A stretch of 64,000 nucleotides of DNA, taken from Bradyrhizobium sp. B124. GTDB lineage: Bacteria > Pseudomonadota > Alphaproteobacteria > Rhizobiales > Xanthobacteraceae. Made by a program: the position numbers and the translations under genes. The DNA lies in contig NZ_CP152413.1 in NCBI RefSeq assembly GCF_038967635.1, positions 2,666,001 to 2,730,000 of the forward strand. The letters run 5' to 3'. Below are positions 35,015-42,950 of this stretch, piece after piece. Position 1 is the stretch's first letter, and every line of letters begins with the position of its first letter. The notes below the pieces were generated by a model. The model had not been told where the DNA came from and did not search any database. It saw only the letters and a list, made by a program, of their open reading frames with translations.

Positions 35015-35095
35015 TTACTTGCGCGCTGCGCAGGCGTACATGTTGATTTCCATGCCGACCGGCACTTCGACGATCTTCGGTGTTTTCCAGGCCAT
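35015..35095 (-). CDS. pqqA: PQQ precursor peptide PqqA
   Basis: A 26-residue peptide starting MAWKTPKIVEVPVGM, then Glu16-Ile-Asn-Met-Tyr20, and ending ACAARK. Glu16 and Tyr20, three residues apart, are the two side chains that are cross-linked and cut out to make pyrroloquinoline quinone, and the WKTPKIVEV lead is the usual PqqA leader. GGGAGAAGGA lies directly before the ATG. No pqqB, C, D or E is in this window, so the copy stands alone, and the rest of the pathway must be elsewhere. Neighbours are the rare-earth dehydrogenase and lanmodulin genes, which need PQQ enzymes to be useful. Confidence 0.93.
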   Translation of the reverse strand: MAWKTPKIVEVPVGMEINMYACAARK

Positions 35096-35435
35096 TTCCT
35101 TCTCCCAAGTATAGTTAGGCGCAAGCGTCGCGCCGCGCGGCAAGCTAGGGCTGGCTGTTCCAGGGCGCAAGCCGGCCGGGTAAGGACCCGACTTCGCTGC
35201 TGGGCATGCCGAAACGGACGACGGCTCGCTGACGTCCGCCCGGCTTTGAAACGGCTGGGAAACCCCGACGCTGATCTGTCAGGCATTTTCCGGCTGCCGG
35301 GCGGCGACGCACCGATAAGCAAACCCGATTGCGCCGGCCGAGTCTTGCCCAAGAGCGAAATCGCAACTTTTTTGTTATGCGCGAGATCCGGCATCAATAG
35401 GCGGAATCCGCCCGACACAATTCGCAGGCACGGAC
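35096..35435. promoter_or_regulatory. Intergenic region between pqqA and lanM
   Basis: 340 bases without a gene. It holds the pqqA promoter (minus strand) and the 3' end of the lanM transcript. A perfect GGCGGAATCCGCC palindrome at 35400-35412 lies 24 bases after the lanM stop and may end transcription weakly. A TTTTTTGTTATG stretch near 35370 is the most AT-rich spot. No clear -35/-10 pair was found. Confidence 0.45.
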
Positions 35436-35837
35436 CTATTTGAGCAGACGCAGCAGCGCCCGGCCGGCGCGCGACTTCAACTCCTTCGCATCCAGCGTCC
35501 CGTCATTGTCGGGATCGGCGGCTTTGAACCGCTGCTCGACGACCGCGAGATACTCGTCGAGCGTCAGGGTGCCGTCGTGATCCGGATCCGCCTTCGCCAG
35601 TTCTTTCGCGGTCAGCCGTCCACGCAATTCGCGGATGTCGAGCGTGCCATCATGATCGGGATCGAGCTTCGCGAACAGATCGGCGGCGGCCTTCTTGGCC
35701 TCGGCAAGGTCGACCGTGCCGTCATTGTCGGGATCGAGCATCTTGAGCGCGCTGCCACCACCCGATGCGGCGAGAGCGGGACCCGACAGCACGGCAACAG
35801 CCAAGGTCAAAGCAAGCGATCGGCGCGAAATCATCAT
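35436..35837 (-). CDS. lanM: Lanmodulin homologue (lanthanide-binding EF-hand protein)
   Basis: A 133-residue exported protein. The signal peptide MMISRRSLALTLAVAVLSG ends at ALA. Four EF-hand loops follow at residues 35-46, 59-70, 84-95 and 108-119, each starting Asp-Pro-Asp-x-Asp-Gly-Thr, with spacing of 24-25 residues. Proline at loop position 2 and this close spacing are the marks of lanmodulin, which binds rare earths at picomolar levels, rather than of calmodulin. Loop 3 has Thr92 where the other loops have Asp at position 9. The segments between loops (ELRGRLTAKEL, EYLAVVEQRFKAA) and the C-terminus also parallel Methylorubrum LanM. GGGAG precedes the ATG pair; the frame is open to 36014 but the signal peptide starts here. 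Confidence 0.93.
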   Translation of the reverse strand: MMISRRSLALTLAVAVLSGPALAASGGGSALKMLDPDNDGTVDLAEAKKAAADLFAKLDPDHDGTLDIRELRGRLTAKELAKADPDHDGTLTLDEYLAVVEQRFKAADPDNDGTLDAKELKSRAGRALLRLLK

Positions 35838-36034
35838 TGGTCTCCCTTGAGTGCCGCTCCGGCAAGGATACGGAGCGCGCCCTGCGATAGAAGCTACCAT
35901 AGCAGCTTCGACGAGGCTTCCTACAGCCAGAGCAACCAGCGAGACCTGTCGGGTTTCGGGTGGAAAGAAACTGCTTCGCGGATCATCTGTGACGTTCGGC
36001 GAATGCCATTGCACCGGAACGAGCGAGGTGACCC

Positions 36035-36280
36035 ATGAGCGATATTTGCAGGACCACGTTGGGCTGCCTCATTGCGCTCGGTCTGACGGCACCTGCGTCC
36101 GCGCAGAACAGGGCCCCTGCCCCATCGGCAGAGGCTGTCCAACAGCGCACGCTCACCGGCAAGGAGCGGCTCGGACGCAAATGGACCGACGAGCAGCGCA
36201 TCGACAATTGCAATGTGCCGCCGGACAAGCGAGGCACCAAGCCACGTCCGAGCGCCTGTCCGCATGCGCCGTCGAGCTGA
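36035..36280 (+). CDS. Small exported protein of unknown function
   Basis: 81 residues with a signal peptide (MSDICRTTLGCLIALGLTAPASA) and a basic, Pro-rich mature part. The block LTGKERLGRKWTDEQRIDNC followed by NVPPDKRGTKPRP is of a type found in many Bradyrhizobium proteins without known role. Two Cys remain in the mature chain. It is divergent from lanM with 197 bases between starts and upstream of the second PQQ dehydrogenase, so it may respond to the same signals. Function unknown. Confidence 0.65.
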   Translation: MSDICRTTLGCLIALGLTAPASAQNRAPAPSAEAVQQRTLTGKERLGRKWTDEQRIDNCNVPPDKRGTKPRPSACPHAPSS

Positions 36281-36506
36281 CCGAACCGTTCGCGCTGCGG
36301 CATAGCGGCGAGTCACACGTGGCGTTGTGTATTCCATGCCACGGTAAGCTACGGGCGCATCAGCAAAAACCTGAAGCTTTCGACCGGCCTCCAGAGACTG
36401 ACTGGGGTTCGTTCACGTTTTCGTATTGACCCGTTTTGGTTTCGGGGGGATGGTTCCGTGCGCAACGTCAGGAATAGGCGTGCGGGAAAAGGTTCATTGG
36501 GAGGAT

Positions 36507-38174
36507 ATGATGAGACGCATTGCGCTGGCCGCAAGCCTCGTGATTCTTGCATCTTATGGTGCAAGCGCTCAGACCAACGAGCAGTTGGTCAAGGGTGCGA
36601 CTGATACATCGAACGTTCTCAATTACGGAATGGGCTACAATCTTCAGCGCTTCTCGACGCTGAACCAGATCAACAAGGACACTGTCAAGAATCTGGTCCC
36701 GGTCTGGAATTACAGCTTGAACGACGACCGCAGCGAGGAATCGCAGCCGCTCGTCTACCAAGGCGTCCTTTACGTCACCACCCACAATGCCACGATGGCG
36801 ATCGACGCCAAGACCGGCAAGCAGATCTGGAAGACCAAGGTCGAGTATCCCGCCGAGACGCCGCGTATCGTCTGCTGCGGCATCATCAATCGCGGCGCGG
36901 CTCTGTATGACGGCAAGCTGTTCCGCACCACCCTCGACGCCAATGTGATCGCGCTCGATGCCAAGACCGGCAAGGAGTTGTGGCGCGAAAAGGCTGCGGA
37001 CATCAAGGAAGGCTACTCGATGACGGTGGCACCGCTGGTCGCCGACGGCGTCGTGATCACCGGCATCTCCGGCGCCGAATTCGGCACCCGCGGCTTCATC
37101 GACGGCTGGGATCCGGCGACCGGCAAACGCCTCTGGCGTACCTACTCGATCCCGACTCCGGACGAGCCCGGTGGCGACACCTGGAAGGGCGACACCTGGA
37201 AGCTGGGCGGCGGATCGACCTGGATTACCGGCTCCTATGATGCTGAACTGAACACCGTGTATTGGGGTATCGGCAATCCCGGACCGTTCAACTCTGCGGT
37301 GCGTCCGGGCGACAACCTCTATACCTGCTCGGTGCTCGCGCTCGATCCGAAGACCGGCAAGATCAAGTGGCACTACCAGTTCTCGCCGAACAATCCGTTC
37401 GACTATGACTCGGTGGCCGAGATGGTGCTCGCCGACGTGAATGTCGAGGGCAAGCCGACCAAGGTGCTGATGGATGCCAACCGCAACGGCTTCTTCTACG
37501 TGCTCGACCGCACCAACGGGAAGCTGCTCGCGGCCAATCCTTATGTGAACGTCAACTGGGCCACCGGAGTAGACCTGAAGACCGGCCGGCCGATCGAGAC
37601 CGACGTCGCCAAGGACGCACGTGACGGCAAGAAGGTCACGGTCTACCCGTCGATCCTCGGCGGCAAGAACTGGGAGCCGATGTCGTTCAATCCACAGACC
37701 GGCCTCGCCTACGCCAACACGCTCGCCTTCGGGGGCCGCTACAAGTCCGAGCCGGTGACGTTCAAGCAGGGCGAGTGGTATCTCGGCATGGACCTCACCG
37801 ATCCCTGGGAATGGGGCACCGGACCGCGCGGCCATCTCAAGGCGATCGATCCGATGACCGGCAAGGCGAAGTGGGAAGCGCCGAGCGATATTCCGCGCTT
37901 CTCCGGCGTGCTCTCCACCGCCGGCGGCGTGGTGTTCTCCGGTCAGCTGACCGGCGAATTCGAGGCGTTCGACGCCGACACCGGCAAGAAGCTCTGGCAG
38001 TTCCAGACCGGCTCCGGCATCGAAGGACAACCCGTGACCTGGCAGCAGGACGGCGTGCAGTATGTCGCCGTCACCTCGGGCTATGGCGGCGTCTATTCGC
38101 TGTTCTCGGGCGACGAGCGGCTTGCCAAGGTCCCACCCGGCGGCTCGCTGTGGGTTTTCGCGGTCAAGAACTGA
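36507..38174 (+). CDS. PQQ-dependent alcohol dehydrogenase, lanthanide type (ExaF/PedH-like)
   Basis: Second periplasmic quinoprotein, 555 residues from ATG 36507 (ATG 36510 is equally close to the GGGAGGA site). Signal peptide MMRRIALAASLVILASYGASA. Adjacent Cys123-Cys124, metal ligands Glu191 (GAEFGTRG) and Asn257 (GIGNPGPF), and catalytic Asp299 with Tyr and Asp301 in NPFDYDSVAEM: the second Asp is the rare-earth signature. Propeller tryptophan-docking repeats (AKTGKQIWK, AKTGKELWRE, DTGKKLWQF) run through it. Substrates in this subgroup include ethanol and other primary alcohols or aldehydes. A cytochrome c and a binding protein follow in the same direction, giving it a full accessory set. 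Confidence 0.95.
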   Translation: MMRRIALAASLVILASYGASAQTNEQLVKGATDTSNVLNYGMGYNLQRFSTLNQINKDTVKNLVPVWNYSLNDDRSEESQPLVYQGVLYVTTHNATMAIDAKTGKQIWKTKVEYPAETPRIVCCGIINRGAALYDGKLFRTTLDANVIALDAKTGKELWREKAADIKEGYSMTVAPLVADGVVITGISGAEFGTRGFIDGWDPATGKRLWRTYSIPTPDEPGGDTWKGDTWKLGGGSTWITGSYDAELNTVYWGIGNPGPFNSAVRPGDNLYTCSVLALDPKTGKIKWHYQFSPNNPFDYDSVAEMVLADVNVEGKPTKVLMDANRNGFFYVLDRTNGKLLAANPYVNVNWATGVDLKTGRPIETDVAKDARDGKKVTVYPSILGGKNWEPMSFNPQTGLAYANTLAFGGRYKSEPVTFKQGEWYLGMDLTDPWEWGTGPRGHLKAIDPMTGKAKWEAPSDIPRFSGVLSTAGGVVFSGQLTGEFEAFDADTGKKLWQFQTGSGIEGQPVTWQQDGVQYVAVTSGYGGVYSLFSGDERLAKVPPGGSLWVFAVKN

Positions 38175-38187
38175 GCGCGGAGCACAC

Positions 38188-38538
38188 GTGACTGAAAGAG
38201 TAACCCTGTTGACGGCGGCGATCTTCGCCGCCGTCGCGGCGGCCTTGATCACGTTGATCCCGGCAGCCGCACAGCAAGCCAGTGCAATCGACCTTCAGGG
38301 TCAGGCCGACCAGGGCAAGGTCACCTACGCCAAGAACTGCTCGCATTGCCATGGGCCCAACATGGTCAACTCCGGCACCATCACGCCGGACCTGCGCGCG
38401 TTTCCCGACGATAGGACGCGCTTTGTGACCACCGTGAAGCAAGGCAAGAACGGCAAGATGCCGCCCTGGGCCGACATCCTGAGCGAGCAGGAGATCGCCG
38501 ACGTCTGGGCCTTCCTGGCGAGCCGGAGGCCCCAATGA
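38188..38538 (+). CDS. c-type cytochrome associated with the PQQ dehydrogenase
   Basis: About 116 residues from a GTG at 38188 with GGAG five bases upstream. Signal peptide VTLLTAAIFAAVAAALITLIPAAA; single heme site CSHCH in KNCSHCHGPNMV; a likely axial Met in GKMPPWADILSEQE near the C-terminus. It sits 13 bases after the dehydrogenase and overlaps the next gene in an ATGA. The expected role is periplasmic electron acceptor for the dehydrogenase, parallel to XoxG but smaller and of the ordinary monoheme class I type. The open frame extends upstream to 38062 inside the dehydrogenase gene. Confidence 0.9.
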   Translation: MTERVTLLTAAIFAAVAAALITLIPAAAQQASAIDLQGQADQGKVTYAKNCSHCHGPNMVNSGTITPDLRAFPDDRTRFVTTVKQGKNGKMPPWADILSEQEIADVWAFLASRRPQ

Positions 38539-39476
38539 GAGCGCCGCTGGCGGGTGCCGCGACAGCCTTGCTGCTCGCCATGACGGCGGCAGCACATGCT
38601 GCTGCCGGGGAGTCGCTCAAAGTATGCCTCGACGAGGATCTGCCGCCGTTGTCGGCGCATCATCGCGGCAAGCCGGATGCCGGTTTCGACGTCGCACTCG
38701 CGCAAGTGATCGCCGAGCGGCTCGGACGGCCGCTCAAGATCCAGTGGTTCGAGAGCAAGCTCGACGAGGATTCGAGCCCCGCTCTGGAGGCCAATGCGTT
38801 GCTGTCGGACGGGCGATGCTCGCTGGTCGGCGGCTATGCCCTCACCACGGACTCGCTGAAGGCGCCGGGTGTCGCAACGGCCAAGCTACCGGACTTCGAT
38901 GGCGCCACCCGCGACGATCGCCGCCGGCGGATTCCGATCGGGGTGCTGGCGCCAAGCCAGCCCTACATCTATTCGCCGATGACCGTGGTGCTCGGCCCCA
39001 AGGCCAAGGACCGGGTCAAGGACCGCAAGATCTCCGATATCGGCGATCTCGCCGGCCTTCGCCTGACGATCGAAAGCGGCACGCTGGGCGATGCCATCCT
39101 GATGACCTTCGACAAGGGAAAGCTGATCGAAGACATCACCCACCTCGTTCCGGGGCGCAGCGACCTGCTGGGAGAGCTCGAGCGCGGGGAATTCGACGCC
39201 ACGCTGCTCGACCTGCGCCGGTTCGACGCCTACCACGCTGATCATCCCGACACCAAGATCACCGCCTCCGGCTATTACTATCCGATCGGCGCCAACCGCG
39301 GTTACGTCGCTCTCGAGACCGACAAGGCGCTGCTGGAGGCCGTCAACAAGGTGCTGTCCGACCTGCAAGCCAAAGGCACCATCGCCGAGCTTGGCAAGGC
39401 AGCGGGCCTCACCTGGCTTCCGCCGCGCGAGCCGATCATTCTCGGCGATGTTTGGCTGAAGATCCTGAACCGATGA
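38535..39476 (+). CDS. Quinoprotein-associated periplasmic binding protein (family 3, XoxJ-like)
   Basis: Periplasmic protein of 313 residues with a signal peptide (MRAPLAGAATALLLAMTAAAHA). Family-3 binding fold: SLKVCLDEDLPPLSAHHRGKP, FDVALAQVIAERLGRPLKI, then the second lobe DLAGLRLTIESGTLGDAIL and GEFDATLLDLRRFDAYH. Its start overlaps the cytochrome stop (ATGA). No permease or ATPase follows, which fits a MoxJ/XoxJ-type helper for the quinoprotein rather than a transporter. It is one of two such proteins in the window; the other (27353-28234) is more typical of the family. Confidence 0.85.
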   Translation: MRAPLAGAATALLLAMTAAAHAAAGESLKVCLDEDLPPLSAHHRGKPDAGFDVALAQVIAERLGRPLKIQWFESKLDEDSSPALEANALLSDGRCSLVGGYALTTDSLKAPGVATAKLPDFDGATRDDRRRRIPIGVLAPSQPYIYSPMTVVLGPKAKDRVKDRKISDIGDLAGLRLTIESGTLGDAILMTFDKGKLIEDITHLVPGRSDLLGELERGEFDATLLDLRRFDAYHADHPDTKITASGYYYPIGANRGYVALETDKALLEAVNKVLSDLQAKGTIAELGKAAGLTWLPPREPIILGDVWLKILNR

Positions 39477-39495
39477 GCCGCTCGCCGCGGGCCTG

Positions 39496-40404
39496 CTATT
39501 TCAGATAATTGGCCAGATTCATGCTCTGGATCTTGGCGATCGCCGAATAGGACGCCGTCAGCTGCGCCTGATAGGTCGAAAGCTGCGCCGTCACCGCCGC
39601 GACGTCGATGCTGGTGAGATTGGTCGACAGGGTCTTGGCGAAATTCTGGTAGTCGCTCTGGTTCGTGCTGGCGGTCTCGATCTGCGACGCAGAGGTCGAA
39701 AGCTTTGCCTGCACCGTTGACGTTGCGTCCAATGCATTGCTGGCGAGATCGAGCGCCTGCGAGATATCGCTCGACGACAAATTCGTGCTGTTGCTGACGT
39801 ATTTCAACAGCCGCATGACCTGCTCGAAGGCAGGATTATCGGCGGTGACGCCATAGGAAACCGACTGGCTGTCCGAAACGCGCACCGACGCGATCTCGCT
39901 GTCACCCTTGTAGTAGCCGGTGTCTGATGTCGTCAGCGAGCCCGTGCCGGTGTCATAGCTCGACATATCCACAGGCGCAGCGTCGGTGCGGGCGCCGCTG
40001 AATACGTATTCGCCGTCATACTGGGTGTTGAGCAGCCCCTGCATCTGCGAGATCGCCTGCTGCGCATAGTTGATCACCGATGCCGTCGCCGTGCTGCTGC
40101 CGGTCGTGGCGGCGCTGAGCTGGGTCCGAAGCTGCGTGATGATATCGGTCACCGAGCCGACCGCCGAATACATCGCCTGCACCTTGTTGTCGGCGAGATT
40201 GCTGGCGTCGATATAGGACTGGGCGCGCGTCACCGAGACCTGCAAATTGATCACGCGCCCGGCGCCTGAGCCGTAGCCGCCGAAATCCTCGGATTGCAGC
40301 CCGGAGGACTCCTGCACCTGCTCATTGGCCATCACCGACTGCACGCGCAGCGCGCTTGATATCATCTGCTCCGATTGCGCGAAGGTCGCAACACGCATCA
40401 TCAT
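39496..40404 (-). CDS. flgL: Flagellar hook-filament junction protein FlgL
   Basis: About 302 residues, flagellin-like. N-terminal helices read MRVATFAQSEQMISSALRVQ with QVQESSGLQSEDF, and the C-terminus is LTASYSAIAKIQSMNLANYL, the usual flagellin-type coiled ends. The middle (YDGEYVFSGARTDAAPVD) is the FlgL hallmark. It forms the outer ring of the hook-filament junction and joins FlgK to flagellin. It lies 16 bases downstream of flgK, as expected for this operon order. Several ATGs in a row (MMMRV) leave the exact start open. Confidence 0.92.
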   Translation of the reverse strand: MMMRVATFAQSEQMISSALRVQSVMANEQVQESSGLQSEDFGGYGSGAGRVINLQVSVTRAQSYIDASNLADNKVQAMYSAVGSVTDIITQLRTQLSAATTGSSTATASVINYAQQAISQMQGLLNTQYDGEYVFSGARTDAAPVDMSSYDTGTGSLTTSDTGYYKGDSEIASVRVSDSQSVSYGVTADNPAFEQVMRLLKYVSNSTNLSSSDISQALDLASNALDATSTVQAKLSTSASQIETASTNQSDYQNFAKTLSTNLTSIDVAAVTAQLSTYQAQLTASYSAIAKIQSMNLANYLK

Positions 40405-40420
40405 GACGAGGCCCTCACAC

Positions 40421-42199
40421 TCAGGCTGCGCTCATTGCGGTCATCAGCGCCGAGAACATGGAATTAATGGCCGTAATGATCTGGGATGCGGCAGCGTATT
40501 TGTTCTGCAACGCACTCAGATTCGCGCTCTCTTGGTCAATGTTGACACCGGACTGCGACGACAGCGAGCTCGCATACGTCGACTGCGCGGCTTGCTTGGA
40601 TGTGTAGGTTGCCGACGCCTGGCTCGCCTTGCCGGCGACGTTGGCAACGATCGCTGCCGCATAATCGGTGAAAGAGCCGGTGGTGGCGCCCAGCCCACCC
40701 GCCATGGCGAAGTTGGTCGACCCCGTCAGCGCGATCGAGAGCGCATTCACCACCGTCGCCGAGCCCGACGACAGCACCGAGTTTCCGACAGTCAGGGTGG
40801 ACGACGCATCGAGCGTCGCCGTCGGCAGTGTCGCCGTGCCACTCAGGATGTCGCTGCGCACAGCGATGTTGGAGGCGCTGGTCCCCGTGATCAGGTCGTT
40901 GAGTCCGAAATACTGGGAAAATCCCTCACCGCCGACCGAACTCGTCATCTGGTTGATGGCGATGCCATTGCCCGACCCGGTCGCCGAGATCGACAAATGT
41001 CCGTTGGCATCGACCGATGCCGATACGCCGGGGATGGTGTTGATCTTGGCGGCAAGAGCCCCCACCGTGGAATACGCCGATAGATCGATATCCTGATACG
41101 ATACGAGATTGCCGCTCTTGTCGGCGACTGCGATACGCACCGTGCCGGTGCCCGCGAACGATGTCGAGTTGCTGACAGTCGCCGTGCCGGTCAGGCTCGT
41201 CGGCGGCGGCACCGATGTGCCCTGGTTCGAGACCGCATTCACGCTCGAGGCCAACTGCTGGGCAAGCTCGTCGAGCTGCGACTGCGCGGCCGGCAAGGTC
41301 TGGTCGCGCAGGGCAATCAGGGCGCTGACCTTGCCGGAGGAGATCTGCGAGGTGATGTCGACCCCGTTGGCGGTGATGCCGCTGAAGCCGCTCGTCGCCG
41401 ATCCCGCGGTATACGTCGTCGACGCCGTGACGCTGGGCGCCGCTGTATAGCTCAGCGGATGCGCTGTGCTATCGACCAGCGCCTGCCCCGAGCCGGTATA
41501 GACCTGCAAGTCACCGCTCGACGTCGTGAAATAGCTCACATTCATTTGCGACGCGAGGTCCTGCAGCGCGCTGTTGCGTTGATCCTCGAGATCGGCGGTC
41601 GACTGGCCTGCGGCCGCCTCCTGTTTGATCTGCTTGTTGAGATCGGAGATCTGCTGCAGGTCGGAATTGATGTCGGTGACCGACGACGCAATGTCCTGGT
41701 CGGCGTTGGAGCGCAGCTTCTGGATGCCGCTCGAGGTCTGCTGCAGCTGATTGGTGACCGCCGCAAGCGCGCTGACGGCGTTCGATTGCAGCGAAGCGCT
41801 GCTCGGCGTGCTGGCAAGCGAGGACAACGCCGACTCGAACGCCGCGATCGTGTTGGCCAGCGAAGTGCCCGTCGTAGAACTGTCGCCGCTCGACGTGCTG
41901 CCGTAGAGCTGCTGGAGTTCGGTCAGATAATTGTTGTTGGTGTCGGCGGCGCCGAGATCGGAATCGGCGCCCACCAGCGACTTCAGGAGCAGCTTGTCGA
42001 CCGCGCTGGTGATCCCCGAGATCGTGACGCCGGTGCCGACGCCGCTGGTGACGCTGCTGCTCTGGTTGGCGGTCTTCTCGGTGTAGCCCTTGGTGTCGGC
42101 ATTGGAGATATTGGCCGAGGCGACGCTGATCTGCACCTGCGTGGCTGACAGCCCGCTGAATGCGATGCTTCGTGCGATATCGAGCGACGACACGGCCAA
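40421..42199 (-). CDS. flgK: Flagellar hook-associated protein FlgK
   Basis: 592 residues. The N-terminal segment SLDIARSIAFSGLSATQVQ followed by SVASANISNADTKGYTEK is the FlgK/rod-hook signature; the middle is Ser/Thr-rich and low in charge (for example GSATSGFSGITANGVDI), and the C-terminus is SALQNKYAAASQIITAINSM, as in other hook proteins. It forms the first junction zone after the hook. Followed by flgL 16 bases on and preceded by a chaperone-like gene 21 bases upstream, so it is part of the flagellar operon. Confidence 0.94.
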   Translation of the reverse strand: MAVSSLDIARSIAFSGLSATQVQISVASANISNADTKGYTEKTANQSSSVTSGVGTGVTISGITSAVDKLLLKSLVGADSDLGAADTNNNYLTELQQLYGSTSSGDSSTTGTSLANTIAAFESALSSLASTPSSASLQSNAVSALAAVTNQLQQTSSGIQKLRSNADQDIASSVTDINSDLQQISDLNKQIKQEAAAGQSTADLEDQRNSALQDLASQMNVSYFTTSSGDLQVYTGSGQALVDSTAHPLSYTAAPSVTASTTYTAGSATSGFSGITANGVDITSQISSGKVSALIALRDQTLPAAQSQLDELAQQLASSVNAVSNQGTSVPPPTSLTGTATVSNSTSFAGTGTVRIAVADKSGNLVSYQDIDLSAYSTVGALAAKINTIPGVSASVDANGHLSISATGSGNGIAINQMTSSVGGEGFSQYFGLNDLITGTSASNIAVRSDILSGTATLPTATLDASSTLTVGNSVLSSGSATVVNALSIALTGSTNFAMAGGLGATTGSFTDYAAAIVANVAGKASQASATYTSKQAAQSTYASSLSSQSGVNIDQESANLSALQNKYAAASQIITAINSMFSALMTAMSAA

Positions 42200-42220
42200 C
42201 TCCCTCCGGCGACGGTCCGA

Positions 42221-42676
42221 TCAGGCCCGCACGTTGGTGCCATAGGACATCGCGGATGTGACGCGACGGCCGCCGGCCCCATAAGGCGATACATTGGCGA
42301 TCTGCTCGCGGATCGCCTGCATGATCGCCTCGATCCTGCGGTTGCTGGCATCGATCGCCGCGCGGAGCCGCATCACGTTCTCGTCCATCGCGACCCGAAG
42401 CTTCAGGATCCGGTCCATCAGCTGCTCGCGCAGTGCGCGATCCTGGACGTTGAGATTGGCGGCCTTGCCGACGGCCTCCGCCACACACTGCTCGAACAGC
42501 GTCGCGAGGCGGTTCTTCTCGTCGACTTGCTTCAGCCGAGAGGCCGGCAGGCCCTTGGCGAGCTCGACGTTCTCCTCGTTCACGATCTCGATCAGATTGT
42601 CGATCAGTGCGATCAACGACCTGGCGCGCTCGTCATTGCCCGCGGGATTGATCTTGATGTTGCGTTCCGGTGTCAT
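42221..42676 (-). CDS. Flagellar secretion chaperone-like protein (FlgN-type)
   Basis: 151 residues from the ATG at 42676, all predicted helix and highly charged. It resembles FlgN-type chaperones by length, by place directly before flgK, and by helical segments such as SLIALIDNLIEIVNEENVEL and ALREQLMDRILKLRVAMD. FlgN binds FlgK and FlgL in the cytosol before export. Sequence identity to FlgN is low in alphaproteobacteria, so position carries much of the case. The frame is open to 42742, but the extra residues look like noise. Confidence 0.75.
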   Translation of the reverse strand: MTPERNIKINPAGNDERARSLIALIDNLIEIVNEENVELAKGLPASRLKQVDEKNRLATLFEQCVAEAVGKAANLNVQDRALREQLMDRILKLRVAMDENVMRLRAAIDASNRRIEAIMQAIREQIANVSPYGAGGRRVTSAMSYGTNVRA

Positions 42677-42695
42677 GTCATCGCTCCCGTTCAAG

Positions 42696-42950
42696 CTAGT
42701 GTCCGCGACGCAGGGCGCGAACCGACTGTGCGCTGCGCCCATACGCGGTGATTGCCGTTACCCGGACCGAGGCCCGGTTGAGTTCCTGGTCGAGCCGTGC
42801 GCATTCGCGCATCAGCCGGTCCCGCAGCGTTTCGACGTCGTCGAGCAACGCAGTGAGCTGCGCCCGATCGTCCGGCCGAACCGAGGCAGCCCTCGCCTTC
42901 AGCCGCTGAAGCCTGACCAGCAGGCGGTCATTCTTCTTTTCCGTCATCAT
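42696..42950 (-). CDS. Small helical protein in the flagellar operon
   Basis: About 84 residues, strongly basic and helical (RLLVRLQRLKARAASVRPDD, TLRDRLMRECARLDQELNRAS). The start ATGATGA overlaps the flgE stop, and it ends 19 bases before the FlgN-like gene, so it is clearly within the operon. A cytosolic helper of hook or junction protein export is the likely role by context; I do not recognise a named family. Confidence 0.7.
   Translation of the reverse strand: MMTEKKNDRLLVRLQRLKARAASVRPDDRAQLTALLDDVETLRDRLMRECARLDQELNRASVRVTAITAYGRSAQSVRALRRGH

Noticed and set aside
35436..35837. Ordinary calcium EF-hand (calmodulin-like) protein
   Set aside because: Proline at loop position 2 in all four loops, the 24-25 residue spacing and similarity of the linkers to lanmodulin point to lanthanide binding.
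36468..38252. 594-residue minus-strand frame opposite the second PQQ dehydrogenase
   Set aside because: Antisense shadow of a well-supported gene; no domain or ribosome binding site.
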